In this document: in pieces, positions 1 through 8,469 of the stretch
Layout of the letters: each line of letters begins with the position of its first letter
Numbering within the stretch: position 1 is the first letter of the stretch
Origin: Caldilineaceae bacterium
GTDB lineage: Bacteria > Chloroflexota > Anaerolineae > Caldilineales > Caldilineaceae
Direction of reading: 5' to 3'
DNA length: 64,000 bases
Assembly (NCBI GenBank): GCA_020634815.1
Contig: JACKBA010000011.1
Location: 1 to 64,000, forward strand
Position numbers and translations under genes: made by a program
Notes under the pieces: generated by a model
The model's input: the letters and a program-made list of their open reading frames with translations, nothing else
What the model was told of the DNA's origin: nothing
Database searches by the model: none

Positions 1-100
1 TTCTCGCATCTACACCTTGAATTCGCACATGCACGGTATAGGCGTTTTTGTCACAAGGCCACACCGTGCAAGATTCAGAACATACGATTCGATCAGCATA

Positions 101-136
101 AATCCGCCCGATCCGCGTCATCCGCGTTCTATTTCA
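101..136 (-). repeat. Stop-codon-embedded GCGGAT repeat
   Basis: Read on the minus strand this is AAATAGAACGCGGATGACGC followed by GGATCGGGCGGAT. It encodes the last codons (I-E-R-G-stop) of the preceding short-chain dehydrogenase and continues past it. The same word also ends mch at 2077-2096, so two unrelated proteins share the C-terminus IERG because the repeat supplies it. Bases 1-100 hold no gene I can support. Confidence 0.7.
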
Positions 137-930
137 ATTTGCTCATGCAAGGGTATCCAGCCGCCGTTGGCTGTGTAGCCGCCGTCGACCGCCAGCACCT
201 GGCCGGTGATGAAACGTGCGCGGTCGGAGCACAGGAAGACTACCGCATCGGCGATCTCTTCCGGCGCAGCGAAGCGCCCCATGGGAATGCGCTGGACGAT
301 GACGTCGTGCTCCAGCTTGCCTTCGCCGATCGCCTGCTTGAGCCGGTCGGTGGCGGTGTGACTCGGCGCGACGGCGTTGACGCGGATGTCGTGCCCCGCC
401 CACTCCAGCGCCAGCGAGCGGGTCATGCTGTCGAGCGCGGCCTTGGACGCGGCGTAGGCGGCGCGGCCGTGCGCGCTCTGCTGCGCGGTGATGCTGCTGA
501 TGTTGACGATTGCGCCAGTGCTGCTGCGGGCGATGACCTGCTGCGCAAAGGCCTGGCTGCACGCAAACGCACCGTAGACGCCCACGCTGAAGATGCGCTC
601 CCACTCCGCCACGTCCAACTCCAGCGCCGGTTTCATCACGACAACCGCCGCACAGTTTACCAGGATGTCCACGCGCCCATACTGTGCGACGGCGCCGGCA
701 AGCAGCGCCCTGCACTGCGCGGCGTCAGCCACATCGACCGCAGCGGACGCCACCGTCATCCCGGTTGCGGTGGCAAGCTCCGTCGCCGTTGCTGTCGCCG
801 CGGCGCCGTCCAGGTCGGCGACGACCACCGCAGCGCCCGCCTCTGCCAGCGCGCGGGCGCACGCCGCGCCGATCCCCTGCGCCGCGCCGGTGACAATCGC
901 GACCTTGCCAGTCAGCAGGTCAGCCGCCAT
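118..930 (-). CDS. Short-chain dehydrogenase/reductase (FabG-like), SDR1
   Basis: This is a 270-residue classical SDR, probably a cytosolic NAD(P)-dependent alcohol or ketone oxidoreductase. The Rossmann motif TGAAQGIG is at residues 14-21, an NNAG variant (NCAA) lies near residue 92, and there is a Ser of NISS, a catalytic YAASK and a C-terminal VDGG motif. The start is set at the ATG that overlaps the stop of the upstream small gene (ATGGCGGCTGA, 11-bp overlap), which implies translational coupling. An upstream in-frame ATG at 969 would add 13 unconserved residues. It is the last gene of the minus-strand dehydrogenase operon. The final residues IERG come from an intergenic repeat. The substrate cannot be inferred from sequence. 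Confidence 0.88.
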   Translation of the reverse strand: MAADLLTGKVAIVTGAAQGIGAACARALAEAGAAVVVADLDGAAATATATELATATGMTVASAAVDVADAAQCRALLAGAVAQYGRVDILVNCAAVVVMKPALELDVAEWERIFSVGVYGAFACSQAFAQQVIARSSTGAIVNISSITAQQSAHGRAAYAASKAALDSMTRSLALEWAGHDIRVNAVAPSHTATDRLKQAIGEGKLEHDVIVQRIPMGRFAAPEEIADAVVFLCSDRARFITGQVLAVDGGYTANGGWIPLHEQIEIERG

Positions 931-1210
931 AAATCTCCAGGGCTTCGCTGGTGACCGACACCTGCACATCCTGCATCTTGGCCTCGAGCGCGACGTTCAA
1001 CTCGTCGGGGAAACTTTTCCACTGCGCCAGCGACTCCCAGCGCACGATGATCACCACTTCATCCGGGTTGTCGATGCTCGGCCAGACTTCCTTGGAAATA
1101 TAGCCGTCGTGGGCCGCCAATGCCGGCGTCCAGATCTCGGCATCAAGTACCAGCCACTCCTCGCGCCGGCCGGGGACACAGGTTGCACGGAGCATTTCGA
1201 TTACGGGCAT
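920..1210 (-). CDS. Small TIGR03792-like dimeric alpha-beta barrel protein
   Basis: This 96-residue protein starts MPVIEMLRATC and contains the run of aromatic and acidic residues around VWPSIDNPDEVVIIVRWES typical of antibiotic-monooxygenase-like ferredoxin-fold proteins. It most resembles the uncharacterised TIGR03792 family. A strong ribosome site, AAGGAGG, lies just upstream. Its 3' end overlaps the start of SDR1 by 11 bp, so the two are probably co-translated. The function is unknown; such folds often bind small aromatic molecules or act as monooxygenases or dehydratases, but no catalytic residue can be assigned here. Confidence 0.65.
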   Translation of the reverse strand: MPVIEMLRATCVPGRREEWLVLDAEIWTPALAAHDGYISKEVWPSIDNPDEVVIIVRWESLAQWKSFPDELNVALEAKMQDVQVSVTSEALEIYGG

Positions 1211-1230
1211 CGGATTCCTCCTTGATACTG

Positions 1231-1316
1231 GAAATTAGAGATTGGAGACTGGAGATTGAGAGATTTTCTCCCCGCGACGACCAATCTCTAATCTCCAATC
1301 TCTCAATCTCCCCTAA
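1231..1316. repeat. GAGATTGG-family inverted repeat (hairpin)
   Basis: The left arm is built from AGAGATTGGAGACTGGAG units and the right arm from CCAATCTCTAATCTCC units, about 25 bp apart, giving a long imperfect stem. On the minus strand it starts at the TAG stop of SDR2 (TAGGGGAGATTG) and ends just before the AAGGAGG of the next gene. It therefore fills the intercistronic gap exactly. Confidence 0.85.
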
Positions 1317-2044
1317 TGCGTAAACAACTCCCCACCATCGATAAAATACACATGCCCCGTCAGATAGTCATGCTCGATCAGCAGGGCGATCATGCGTGAG
1401 ACATCTTCGGGTGCGCCCAGGCGTTTGACGAGGGTGTGCTGGCGCGCATCCTCGATCTGCTCGGGTGTGAAGTCGGGCGGGAGGAGCACCGGTCCGGGCG
1501 CCACGGCGTTGACGCGGATCGTCGGGCTGAGTTCGCGCGCAGCGTAGCGGGTGAGTTGCACCACGCCCGCCTTGGCGATGGCATGGTGGCCCAGCCCCGG
1601 CCACACCTCGTAGACCGACAGGTCCGCCACGTTGACGATCACGCCGCGGCCCTGCCGCAGCATGATCGGCGCCACCGCCTGCGTGCAAAAGAAGGCGGCC
1701 TTGACCGTGACGTCGTTGCACAGGTCGTACTCGGCCTCGGTCACCTCGAGGAAGGGGCGCATCAGCCAGGGCGAGGCGTTGTTGATCAGCACGTCGATGC
1801 GACCAAACGTTTCGGCCGTCGCCGCCACCCAGCGCCGCATTGCCTCCAGGTTGCGCACGTCCAGTTCGGTTGCTGCGCAGCGCACGCCCAACGCTTCGAT
1901 CTCCTGCTTCGTCGCCGCCCACGGCTCGCCCGGCAAATAGGAGAACGCAACGTGCGCGCCCTTGCGCGCCAGGTGCAGCCCGTGCGCCCGCCCCAACCGG
2001 ATCGCGCCGCCCGTGATCAAAACGACTGAATCTTTGATTTCCAT
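1313..2044 (-). CDS. Short-chain dehydrogenase-like protein with His in place of catalytic Tyr, SDR2
   Basis: This 243-residue SDR has a glycine-rich segment TGGAIRLGRAHG at its N-terminus, NNAS, VADLS and a C-terminal FIDGG. It resembles the pteridine-reductase (FolM/PTR1)-like group by its GGAIRLG loop. The normal YxxxK catalytic motif reads HAIAK, so the tyrosine is replaced by histidine, which is unusual for an active SDR. The start chosen is the ATG giving MEIKDSVV (GGTGAG just upstream). The alternative ATG at 2080 forms a 4-bp ATGA overlap with the mch stop and would add 12 residues. Its position directly behind mch, with a pterin-reductase-like loop, hints at a pterin-related role (inference). 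Confidence 0.75.
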   Translation of the reverse strand: MEIKDSVVLITGGAIRLGRAHGLHLARKGAHVAFSYLPGEPWAATKQEIEALGVRCAATELDVRNLEAMRRWVAATAETFGRIDVLINNASPWLMRPFLEVTEAEYDLCNDVTVKAAFFCTQAVAPIMLRQGRGVIVNVADLSVYEVWPGLGHHAIAKAGVVQLTRYAARELSPTIRVNAVAPGPVLLPPDFTPEQIEDARQHTLVKRLGAPEDVSRMIALLIEHDYLTGHVYFIDGGELFTH

Positions 2045-2076
2045 GATCTCACCTGTCCGGTCTTCTTCTCGTTGCG

Positions 2077-3054
2077 TCATCCGCGTTCTATTTTTTCTAC
2101 CCCAAAGAATGACTGTTGTAGCACGGCGTAGTTAATCTCCCCTGCGCTGAAGGTGCGGCCTGTGCGGATGTTGTTGATGTGCAGCACCGCCGGCGAGTGC
2201 AGGTCCAGCGGGATTTGGTAGAAGTCGCGGCCAGCGTCCTCATAGATCTCGACAAAGGGGCGCCCATAGGCGCGCGAGGCCACCGAGACCACCTTGCCGA
2301 TCACGGCTGCAATCGCCGCGTCGTCGGCATCGACGTAGAGCGTGGCCACGCCGCCATAGAGCAGCGAATCGTTGATGCGGCCCATGGCGATCACCTCGTC
2401 GGCGATCAGCGGTGGGATGACGCCGAAGCCGTGGGCGTACTTCACCGTGGCGACATCGAAGCCTTCCTCGGCCAGCCGGTGCAGCGACTGCTCCACGATG
2501 CGCGCCGCCACCTGGATCGCGCAAACCAGGCTGGAATTTGGCGCGACGAGAATGTATAGGTTCTCCGGCTGGAGCTTGCACGCCTGGGCAATGGTCGTCG
2601 CCCAGTCTTCGGTCACCGGTTCGGCGGTCTGGATGGCGATCACGCCTTCGTCCGCCTGGTCGCGGTAGTCGATCAGCTCGAAATAGTGGTCGAGGTTGGC
2701 GTGGTTGAGCGCACGCGCCGGCCCGGCCAGGATCGGCGCGCCCTCGCGCGCTCCCTCCAGCCGCCAGCCCGCGATCTGCGACGCGATGCACGCCTCCAAC
2801 GGGTGGTCGATCATGACGCGCACCGCTGAGAGCATGCGGTCGCCTACCGCGAACGGCTCATAGCTCACCTCGCCCAGTCCGCCCAGCGTGACGAGCGTGT
2901 AGAGCTTGCCGGCTGCCCAGCCGCCCGGCGCGGCCTGACCCATGTCGATGACGGTGGCGCCGCCCGGCAGCCGGCTGACCGCCGCGCCCAACGCCTCCGG
3001 CGCGTCGAGAATGCGGCGGACGATTTTCATGGCTTCACGGTTGATGCTGAGCAT
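2077..3054 (-). CDS. mch: Methenyltetrahydromethanopterin cyclohydrolase
   Basis: This 325-residue protein matches the Mch family along its length. It has an N-terminal MLSINREAMKIV, GGATVIDMG at 31-39, GGWAAGKLYT near 44-53, a central APNSSLVCAIQVAARIVE at about 171-188, and AMGRINDSLLYGG. Arg185 and Glu188 in ARIVE correspond to the conserved Arg/Glu pair placed in the active site in archaeal Mch. Mch interconverts methenyl- and formyl-H4MPT in the cytosol, in methanogens and in bacterial formaldehyde oxidation. No other H4MPT gene (fae, mtdB, fhcABCD) lies in this window. It overlaps the possible SDR2 start by ATGA. The last codons IERG-stop come from a repeat. Confidence 0.88.
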   Translation of the reverse strand: MLSINREAMKIVRRILDAPEALGAAVSRLPGGATVIDMGQAAPGGWAAGKLYTLVTLGGLGEVSYEPFAVGDRMLSAVRVMIDHPLEACIASQIAGWRLEGAREGAPILAGPARALNHANLDHYFELIDYRDQADEGVIAIQTAEPVTEDWATTIAQACKLQPENLYILVAPNSSLVCAIQVAARIVEQSLHRLAEEGFDVATVKYAHGFGVIPPLIADEVIAMGRINDSLLYGGVATLYVDADDAAIAAVIGKVVSVASRAYGRPFVEIYEDAGRDFYQIPLDLHSPAVLHINNIRTGRTFSAGEINYAVLQQSFFGVEKIERG

Positions 3055-3060
3055 AGACGA

Positions 3061-3212
3061 ACCTTGTGTGGTTGAGAGATTGAGAGATCAGGAGATTGAG
3101 AGATTGGAGACTGGAGATTGGAGACTGCCGAGCACTCCACGCTCAATTGGCCCGAACTCAATCTCATAATCGCCCAATCACCCAATCTCTAATCTCCAGT
3201 CTCCAATCTCTA
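3061..3212. repeat. GAGATTGG-family inverted repeat between SDR3 and mch
   Basis: On the minus strand the element begins inside the SDR3 stop (AAATAGAGATTGGAG) and continues with GATTGGAGACTGGAG-type units. It returns as CAGTCTCCAATCTCC and CTCAATCTCTCAAC before the mch start. The arms can pair into a stem of dozens of bases around a unique centre of about 40 bases. Confidence 0.85.
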
Positions 3213-3992
3213 TTTCGGCCCCGCCTCCGCCACGCCCAGCCCGCCATCCACCGGGATGAGCGCGCCGGTGATGTAGCTGGCGGCGTCCGAGGCCAGGAAG
3301 GCCACCGTGCTGGCGATCTCGTGCGCGTCGCCAAAGCGCTTGACCGGGATGAACTTCGTGAAGTTCTCCTCACCCAGCGCGGAGATGCCGTCGCGCAGCG
3401 CCTGCGTGTAGATGAGACCGGGCGCCACGGCATTGACGCGGATGTTGTGACGCGCCAGGTCGAGCGCCATGGCTCGCGTCAGCGATTCGAGCGCGCCCTT
3501 GGTCGCCGCATAGAGCGTGCGGTTCTGGATCGTCAACTGCGCCAGGATCGTGCTGATGTGGATGATGCTGCCGCCGGCACCCGCCGCGATCATCTGCTGC
3601 GCGGCAAGCTGGCTCATCAGGTATGGGCCGCGCACGTTGGCGCCGAACATCCCGTCGAAGTCGTCCAGCGTGGCGTCGAGGAAGTAGGCGCGGTTGATCG
3701 CCGACGCGTTGTGCACGAGTACGCGCACCGGCCCCCACTGCTTGCCGACGGTTGCCATCATGCGGCGCACGTCGTCCACGTTGCCGGCGTCGCCTTGCAT
3801 GGGCATGGCCTGGCCACCGGCCGCGGTGATCGCGGCACTCACCTGCTCGGCGCCGGCTTGGTCGGCGCGGTAGTTGACGACGACGCGTGCCCCGCTCTGC
3901 GCAAACAACTGCGCCGTCGCCGCGCCGATCCCGCGCGACGCGCCGGTGATCAAGACTGTTTGATCGGTAAAGTCAAAGGAGACATTGGTCAT
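3210..3992 (-). CDS. Short-chain dehydrogenase/reductase (FabG-like), SDR3
   Basis: This is a 260-residue classical SDR with TGASRGIG at 16-23, HNAS in place of NNAG, a Ser in HISTI, catalytic YAATK, and VDGG near the end. It is expected to be a soluble NADP(H)-dependent oxidoreductase. It is translated after the dehydrogenase E2 gene and before mch. The intact Tyr and Lys contrast with SDR2 in the same operon. Three SDRs in one operon suggest successive oxidation or reduction of a hydroxylated substrate feeding the 2-oxoacid dehydrogenase (inference). The stop codon lies in the AAATAGA word that opens the following repeat. Confidence 0.87.
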   Translation of the reverse strand: MTNVSFDFTDQTVLITGASRGIGAATAQLFAQSGARVVVNYRADQAGAEQVSAAITAAGGQAMPMQGDAGNVDDVRRMMATVGKQWGPVRVLVHNASAINRAYFLDATLDDFDGMFGANVRGPYLMSQLAAQQMIAAGAGGSIIHISTILAQLTIQNRTLYAATKGALESLTRAMALDLARHNIRVNAVAPGLIYTQALRDGISALGEENFTKFIPVKRFGDAHEIASTVAFLASDAASYITGALIPVDGGLGVAEAGPK

Positions 3993-4021
3993 TCACGACA
4001 CCCTGTGGATCAGAAACTGGT

Positions 4022-4131
4022 TTGACGCAGAGACGCGAAGGGTGCAGAGATTCGCAGAGAAAAGCCTGGGAGAGGAAGCTCCTCTTGATTCCCGCTGCGT
4101 TCCTCTGCTTCTCTGCGCCTCCGCGTTAAAT
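4022..4131. repeat. CGCAGAG-family inverted repeat
   Basis: The plus-strand left arm has TTTGACGCAGAGACGCGAAGG and the right arm CTCTGCTTCTCTGCGCCTCCGCG, which are largely complementary and form a long hairpin. On the minus strand it begins immediately at the TAA stop of the E2 gene and ends shortly before the SDR3 start. Confidence 0.8.
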
Positions 4132-4830
4132 TTCGTCCCACGCGTCCGCATCGACCAGTCGCTCCTGCACTTCCTGCAAGAAGGCCGCCGCGGTCGCGCC
4201 GTCGATGAAACGGTGGTCGAAGGTCAGGCTGAACCAGGCCACCGGACGCTCGACCAACGCGCCGCTCACCAACGCCGGCTGTGGTCGCACGCGCCCCACC
4301 AGCAGAATGGCGCCTTCGGGTGGCCGCGGGAGCGGGAAGCCGCCGTCGATGCCAAACATGCCCAGGTTGCTGAGGGTGAAGGTGCCGCCCTCGATGTCCG
4401 ACAGCTTGATCTTGCCGGCGCGTGCGCGCCCTGCAAGGTCACCGATTGCTGCCGCCAGGTCGTCGAGCGACAGCCTGTCGGCGTCACGCACCACGGTCAC
4501 GACCAGCCCGTCGTTGACCGCCACTGCCATGCCCAGGTTCACGGCGTCAAAAACGACAACCTTGTCGTCGACCAGTTCGGCGTTGAGCAGCGGGTGGTTG
4601 GGCAGCGTCCGGGCAACGGCGGCCATGATGTAGGTGTTGAGCGAATGGCGTTGCTCGCCGGCCGCGGCGCGCGCTGCTTGCACGGCGGACAGGTCCATCT
4701 CGCGCGTCACCTGGCTAAGCGCCGCGCGCTGCACCGACGCCTGCATGCTCTGCGCCATCATCTTGCGCACGCGGCCCAGCGGCATGACCTGCTTGATCGG
4801 GATGCTGCGGTGCGTCTCTGGCGAGTTCAT
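4126..4830 (-). CDS. 2-oxoacid dehydrogenase E2 catalytic domain, lacking lipoyl domain
   Basis: This 234-residue protein is a dihydrolipoamide acyltransferase catalytic domain. It has IPIKQVMPLGRVRKMMAQSM near the N-terminus, SNLGMFGIDGGFP in the middle and the active-site motif DHRFIDG near residue 214 (the family motif is HHRxxDG or DHRxxDG). Full E2 proteins have about 400-550 residues with lipoyl and E1/E3-binding domains in front. Here both are absent, and the lipoyl domain is encoded by the preceding gene with a 4-bp ATGA overlap. It should transfer an acyl group from lipoyl-lysine to CoA. No peripheral-subunit-binding domain is visible, and no E3 gene is in the window. Confidence 0.88.
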   Translation of the reverse strand: MNSPETHRSIPIKQVMPLGRVRKMMAQSMQASVQRAALSQVTREMDLSAVQAARAAAGEQRHSLNTYIMAAVARTLPNHPLLNAELVDDKVVVFDAVNLGMAVAVNDGLVVTVVRDADRLSLDDLAAAIGDLAGRARAGKIKLSDIEGGTFTLSNLGMFGIDGGFPLPRPPEGAILLVGRVRPQPALVSGALVERPVAWFSLTFDHRFIDGATAAAFLQEVQERLVDADAWDEI

Positions 4831-5096
4831 GCGGCGCGTAGCTCTGCCGTTTCTTCCGGTGTCTCGGCGATCAATGCCAGTACCGTGCCGACCTCGACCG
4901 TCTCACCGGCGTCGACCAGGATTTTGGCAAGGATGCCGCTCCCCGGCGCCGGCAGTTCGTTGGTAATCTTGTCGGTCTCGACGTCGGCGATGATCTCGTC
5001 CTCGGCCACGGCGTCGCCTTCCCGCTTGCGCCACTCGGAGACCATGCCCTCTTCCATCGTCAGCCCCCACTTGGGGAGAATCACTTCAATAGCCAT
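4827..5096 (-). CDS. Free-standing lipoyl-domain protein of the 2-oxoacid dehydrogenase
   Basis: This 89-residue biotinyl/lipoyl-attachment domain starts MAIEVILPKWGLTMEEG and carries the lipoylation motif VETDKITNE, with Lys at about residue 44. The chosen ATG has AAAGGA about 8 bases upstream; upstream in-frame codons fall in an intergenic repeat. It overlaps the E2 catalytic gene by ATGA. It must act as the swinging arm between E1 and the separate E2. The split E2 architecture resembles some acetoin-type clusters but is less common than the fused form. Confidence 0.88.
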   Translation of the reverse strand: MAIEVILPKWGLTMEEGMVSEWRKREGDAVAEDEIIADVETDKITNELPAPGSGILAKILVDAGETVEVGTVLALIAETPEETAELRAA

Positions 5097-5098
5097 CG

Positions 5099-5207
5099 AT
5101 TCAATCCTTTTTGCAGATAGGCCACGGATTCGACGGATTAGGCGGATCGGCACGAATTCTTTCTGCGTGAATCTGCGAGAATCCGTCTAATCCGCCTAAT
5201 CCGTGGT

Positions 5208-5211
<4 letters not shown>
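5099..5211. repeat. GGATTAGGCGGATT-family inverted repeat
   Basis: On the minus strand it starts at the E1-beta stop (ATGAAATAGACCACGGAT), runs through GGATTAGGCGGATTAGACGG, and returns as ATCCGCCTAATCCGTCG and AATCCGTGG. It ends right before the ribosome site of the lipoyl gene. The stem potential is high and the arms match almost perfectly. Confidence 0.87.
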
Positions 5212-6197
<986 letters not shown>

Positions 6198-6208
6198 AGA
6201 AGCCGCCT

Positions 6209-6294
6209 TTTTGTTGTTTGTGAGGTGGTGGGGTAGCGGGGTTTTGGGGTTTGGCCTGATTTGCCCCCCACAACCCCACCACCCCAATACCCCA

Positions 6295-6297
<3 letters not shown>
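6209..6297. repeat. GTGGTGGGG-family inverted repeat
   Basis: The plus strand reads GAGGTGGTGGGGTAGCGGGG then TTTTGGGG, a short loop, and CCCCACAACCCCACCACCCC with AATACCCCAC. The G-rich and C-rich arms can pair. It starts at the TAG stop of E1-alpha on the minus strand and ends before the E1-beta ribosome site. The G-runs could also form a quadruplex on the plus strand. Confidence 0.8.
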
Positions 6298-7266
<969 letters not shown>

Positions 7267-7598
7267 GGACTCATCTCCAATCTGGCGGGATCTATTCTCT
7301 TTCGTAGGAGATTCCGGAAAGTGTCCGATTGCACGCCGGGCGAGCATTGCAGTCGCAACCGCGCCGGCATTCGCAGCAAGCTTCTCTCCATGCTGCCCAA
7401 ACCACTAGCTGGGGCGCCGGCATGGGGCAGAGATGAATATGCCGGACGGGCACGGCTGGGCGGCTCCGCCGGCAAATAACAAAACTCCCGGTTCTGGACT
7501 GGCATGGAGCCTCCGTCGCTAGGGCGATATCCGCAAACAGGAGCACGTGTACGCAAACGAGTGAGGTGCAGCAACATTAGCACATTGACAATGGCGTG
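7267..7598 (-). other. Long 5' leader of the dehydrogenase operon
   Basis: Between the putative minus-strand start site (about 7567) and the E1-alpha ATG lie roughly 300 bases without a convincing gene. No known riboswitch core was recognised. Short reading frames exist but lack ribosome sites or family character. Confidence 0.4.
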
Positions 7599-7602
7599 TC
7601 AA
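7574..7602 (-). promoter_or_regulatory. Putative promoter of the dehydrogenase operon
   Basis: On the minus strand TTGACA (7602-7597) is followed after 17 bases by TAATGT (7579-7574), preceded by an extended TGC. The -35 box overlaps the leftmost 15-bp operator repeat. The -10 box is weak. Confidence 0.5.
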
Positions 7603-7700
7603 GCATCGCTCAAAAATTCAAGTGTCGCTAAAGTTGGCGGTGCTGCGCCGGTCGTCGTGCCGGCCTCAAGCATTACTTGAGGAATTCAAGTGATACTCAA
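7599..7700. promoter_or_regulatory. Array of four 15-bp operator-like repeats
   Basis: Four related boxes are present: TCAAGCATCGCTCAA (7599-7613), TCAAGTGTCGCTAAA (7618-7632), TCAAGCATTACTTGA (7666-7680, a perfect inverted repeat with 5-bp arms) and TCAAGTGATACTCAA (7686-7700). They form two pairs with 19- and 20-bp spacing (about two helical turns). One pair overlaps the -35 box of the leftward operon and the other abuts the -35 box of the XRE-cupin gene. Binding by that regulator is inferred from position. Confidence 0.75.
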
Positions 7701-7707
7701 GAACTCA

Positions 7708-7737
7708 TTGACATAGCTCCTGGCGCGGGTGTACACT
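7708..7737 (+). promoter_or_regulatory. Promoter of the XRE-cupin regulator (leaderless)
   Basis: TTGACA (7708-7713), an 18-base spacer and TACACT (7732-7737) lie only six bases before the ATG at 7744. The transcript should begin at or next to the start codon, so the mRNA would be leaderless. No Shine-Dalgarno sequence is present. Confidence 0.75.
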
Positions 7738-7743
7738 CACGCC

Positions 7744-8349
7744 ATGTCCACCAACCGACGAAGTGCCCGCAAGGCGGAACGCGCCGACACGCTCGAGCCT
7801 TTTGGCGAGCGCATCCGCGAGCGCCGCAAGGAACTGGGGCTGAGCCTGGAGGAATTGGCCGCGCGCACCGGGTTGACCGCCAGCTTTCTCAGCCTCATCG
7901 AACGCAACATCAACAACCCGTCGCTCGACTCGCTCTACCGCATCGCCGAGGCGCTGGATGTGCCGCCCTTCTATTTTTCCGCCGACGAACTCTCGGCAAG
8001 CCCTGTTCCGTCCAATCCGGTTGTGCGCCACGACGAGCGCGTGCAGATTACCTTCCCGCCCGGCGATGTGACCAGCGAACTGCTGGTGCCGAACCTGCGC
8101 AGCAAACTCGAAGTGTTCATCTCGCGTGTGCAGCCCGCCGCGGGCAACGTGGCGCGCACGCCCAAGACGGCCTCCGAAGAATGCCTGTACGTCATGGAAG
8201 GGATGCTGCGCGTCGTGCTCGACGACCAGGAATACGTCCTCGAGGAGGGCGACAGTATCTACATACATGGCTTTGCACTGCGCGAGATCTGCGCCGTCGG
8301 CGACTCCGAAGCCGTCTTTCTCTCGGCCATTACGCCGCCGATCTTCTAG
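7744..8349 (+). CDS. XRE-family transcriptional regulator with C-terminal cupin
   Basis: This 201-residue protein has an N-terminal helix-turn-helix (GERIRERRKELGLSLEELAA, then TGLTASFLSLIERN and NPSLDSLYRIAEAL, about residues 19-75). A cupin domain follows (SEECLYVMEGMLRVVLDDQE, EEGDSIYIHG, about 137-180). Such proteins sense a small ligand in the cupin barrel and act as dimeric repressors or activators. The usual cupin metal histidines are only partly present. The ATG at 7744 fits the leaderless promoter; an upstream in-frame ATG at 7729 would lie inside the -10 region. It is divergent from the E1-alpha operon and probably controls it through the four-box array. Confidence 0.88.
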   Translation: MSTNRRSARKAERADTLEPFGERIRERRKELGLSLEELAARTGLTASFLSLIERNINNPSLDSLYRIAEALDVPPFYFSADELSASPVPSNPVVRHDERVQITFPPGDVTSELLVPNLRSKLEVFISRVQPAAGNVARTPKTASEECLYVMEGMLRVVLDDQEYVLEEGDSIYIHGFALREICAVGDSEAVFLSAITPPIF

Positions 8350-8469
8350 CGTTGCCGGCGCCGAACCGCGCCGCCGGCCCCTGTGCCGGCCATAATTTCC
8401 GCAGCCAATTCATGCCGGTCGCCTGCACGGCCCCGCAGCTTCCGGTCACTGCAAAGGAAGTAGCGCGCC

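Noticed and set aside
7267..7598. Riboswitch in the dehydrogenase leader, for example TPP-responsive
   Set aside because: I could not find the conserved core of any known riboswitch; it is only a long leader.
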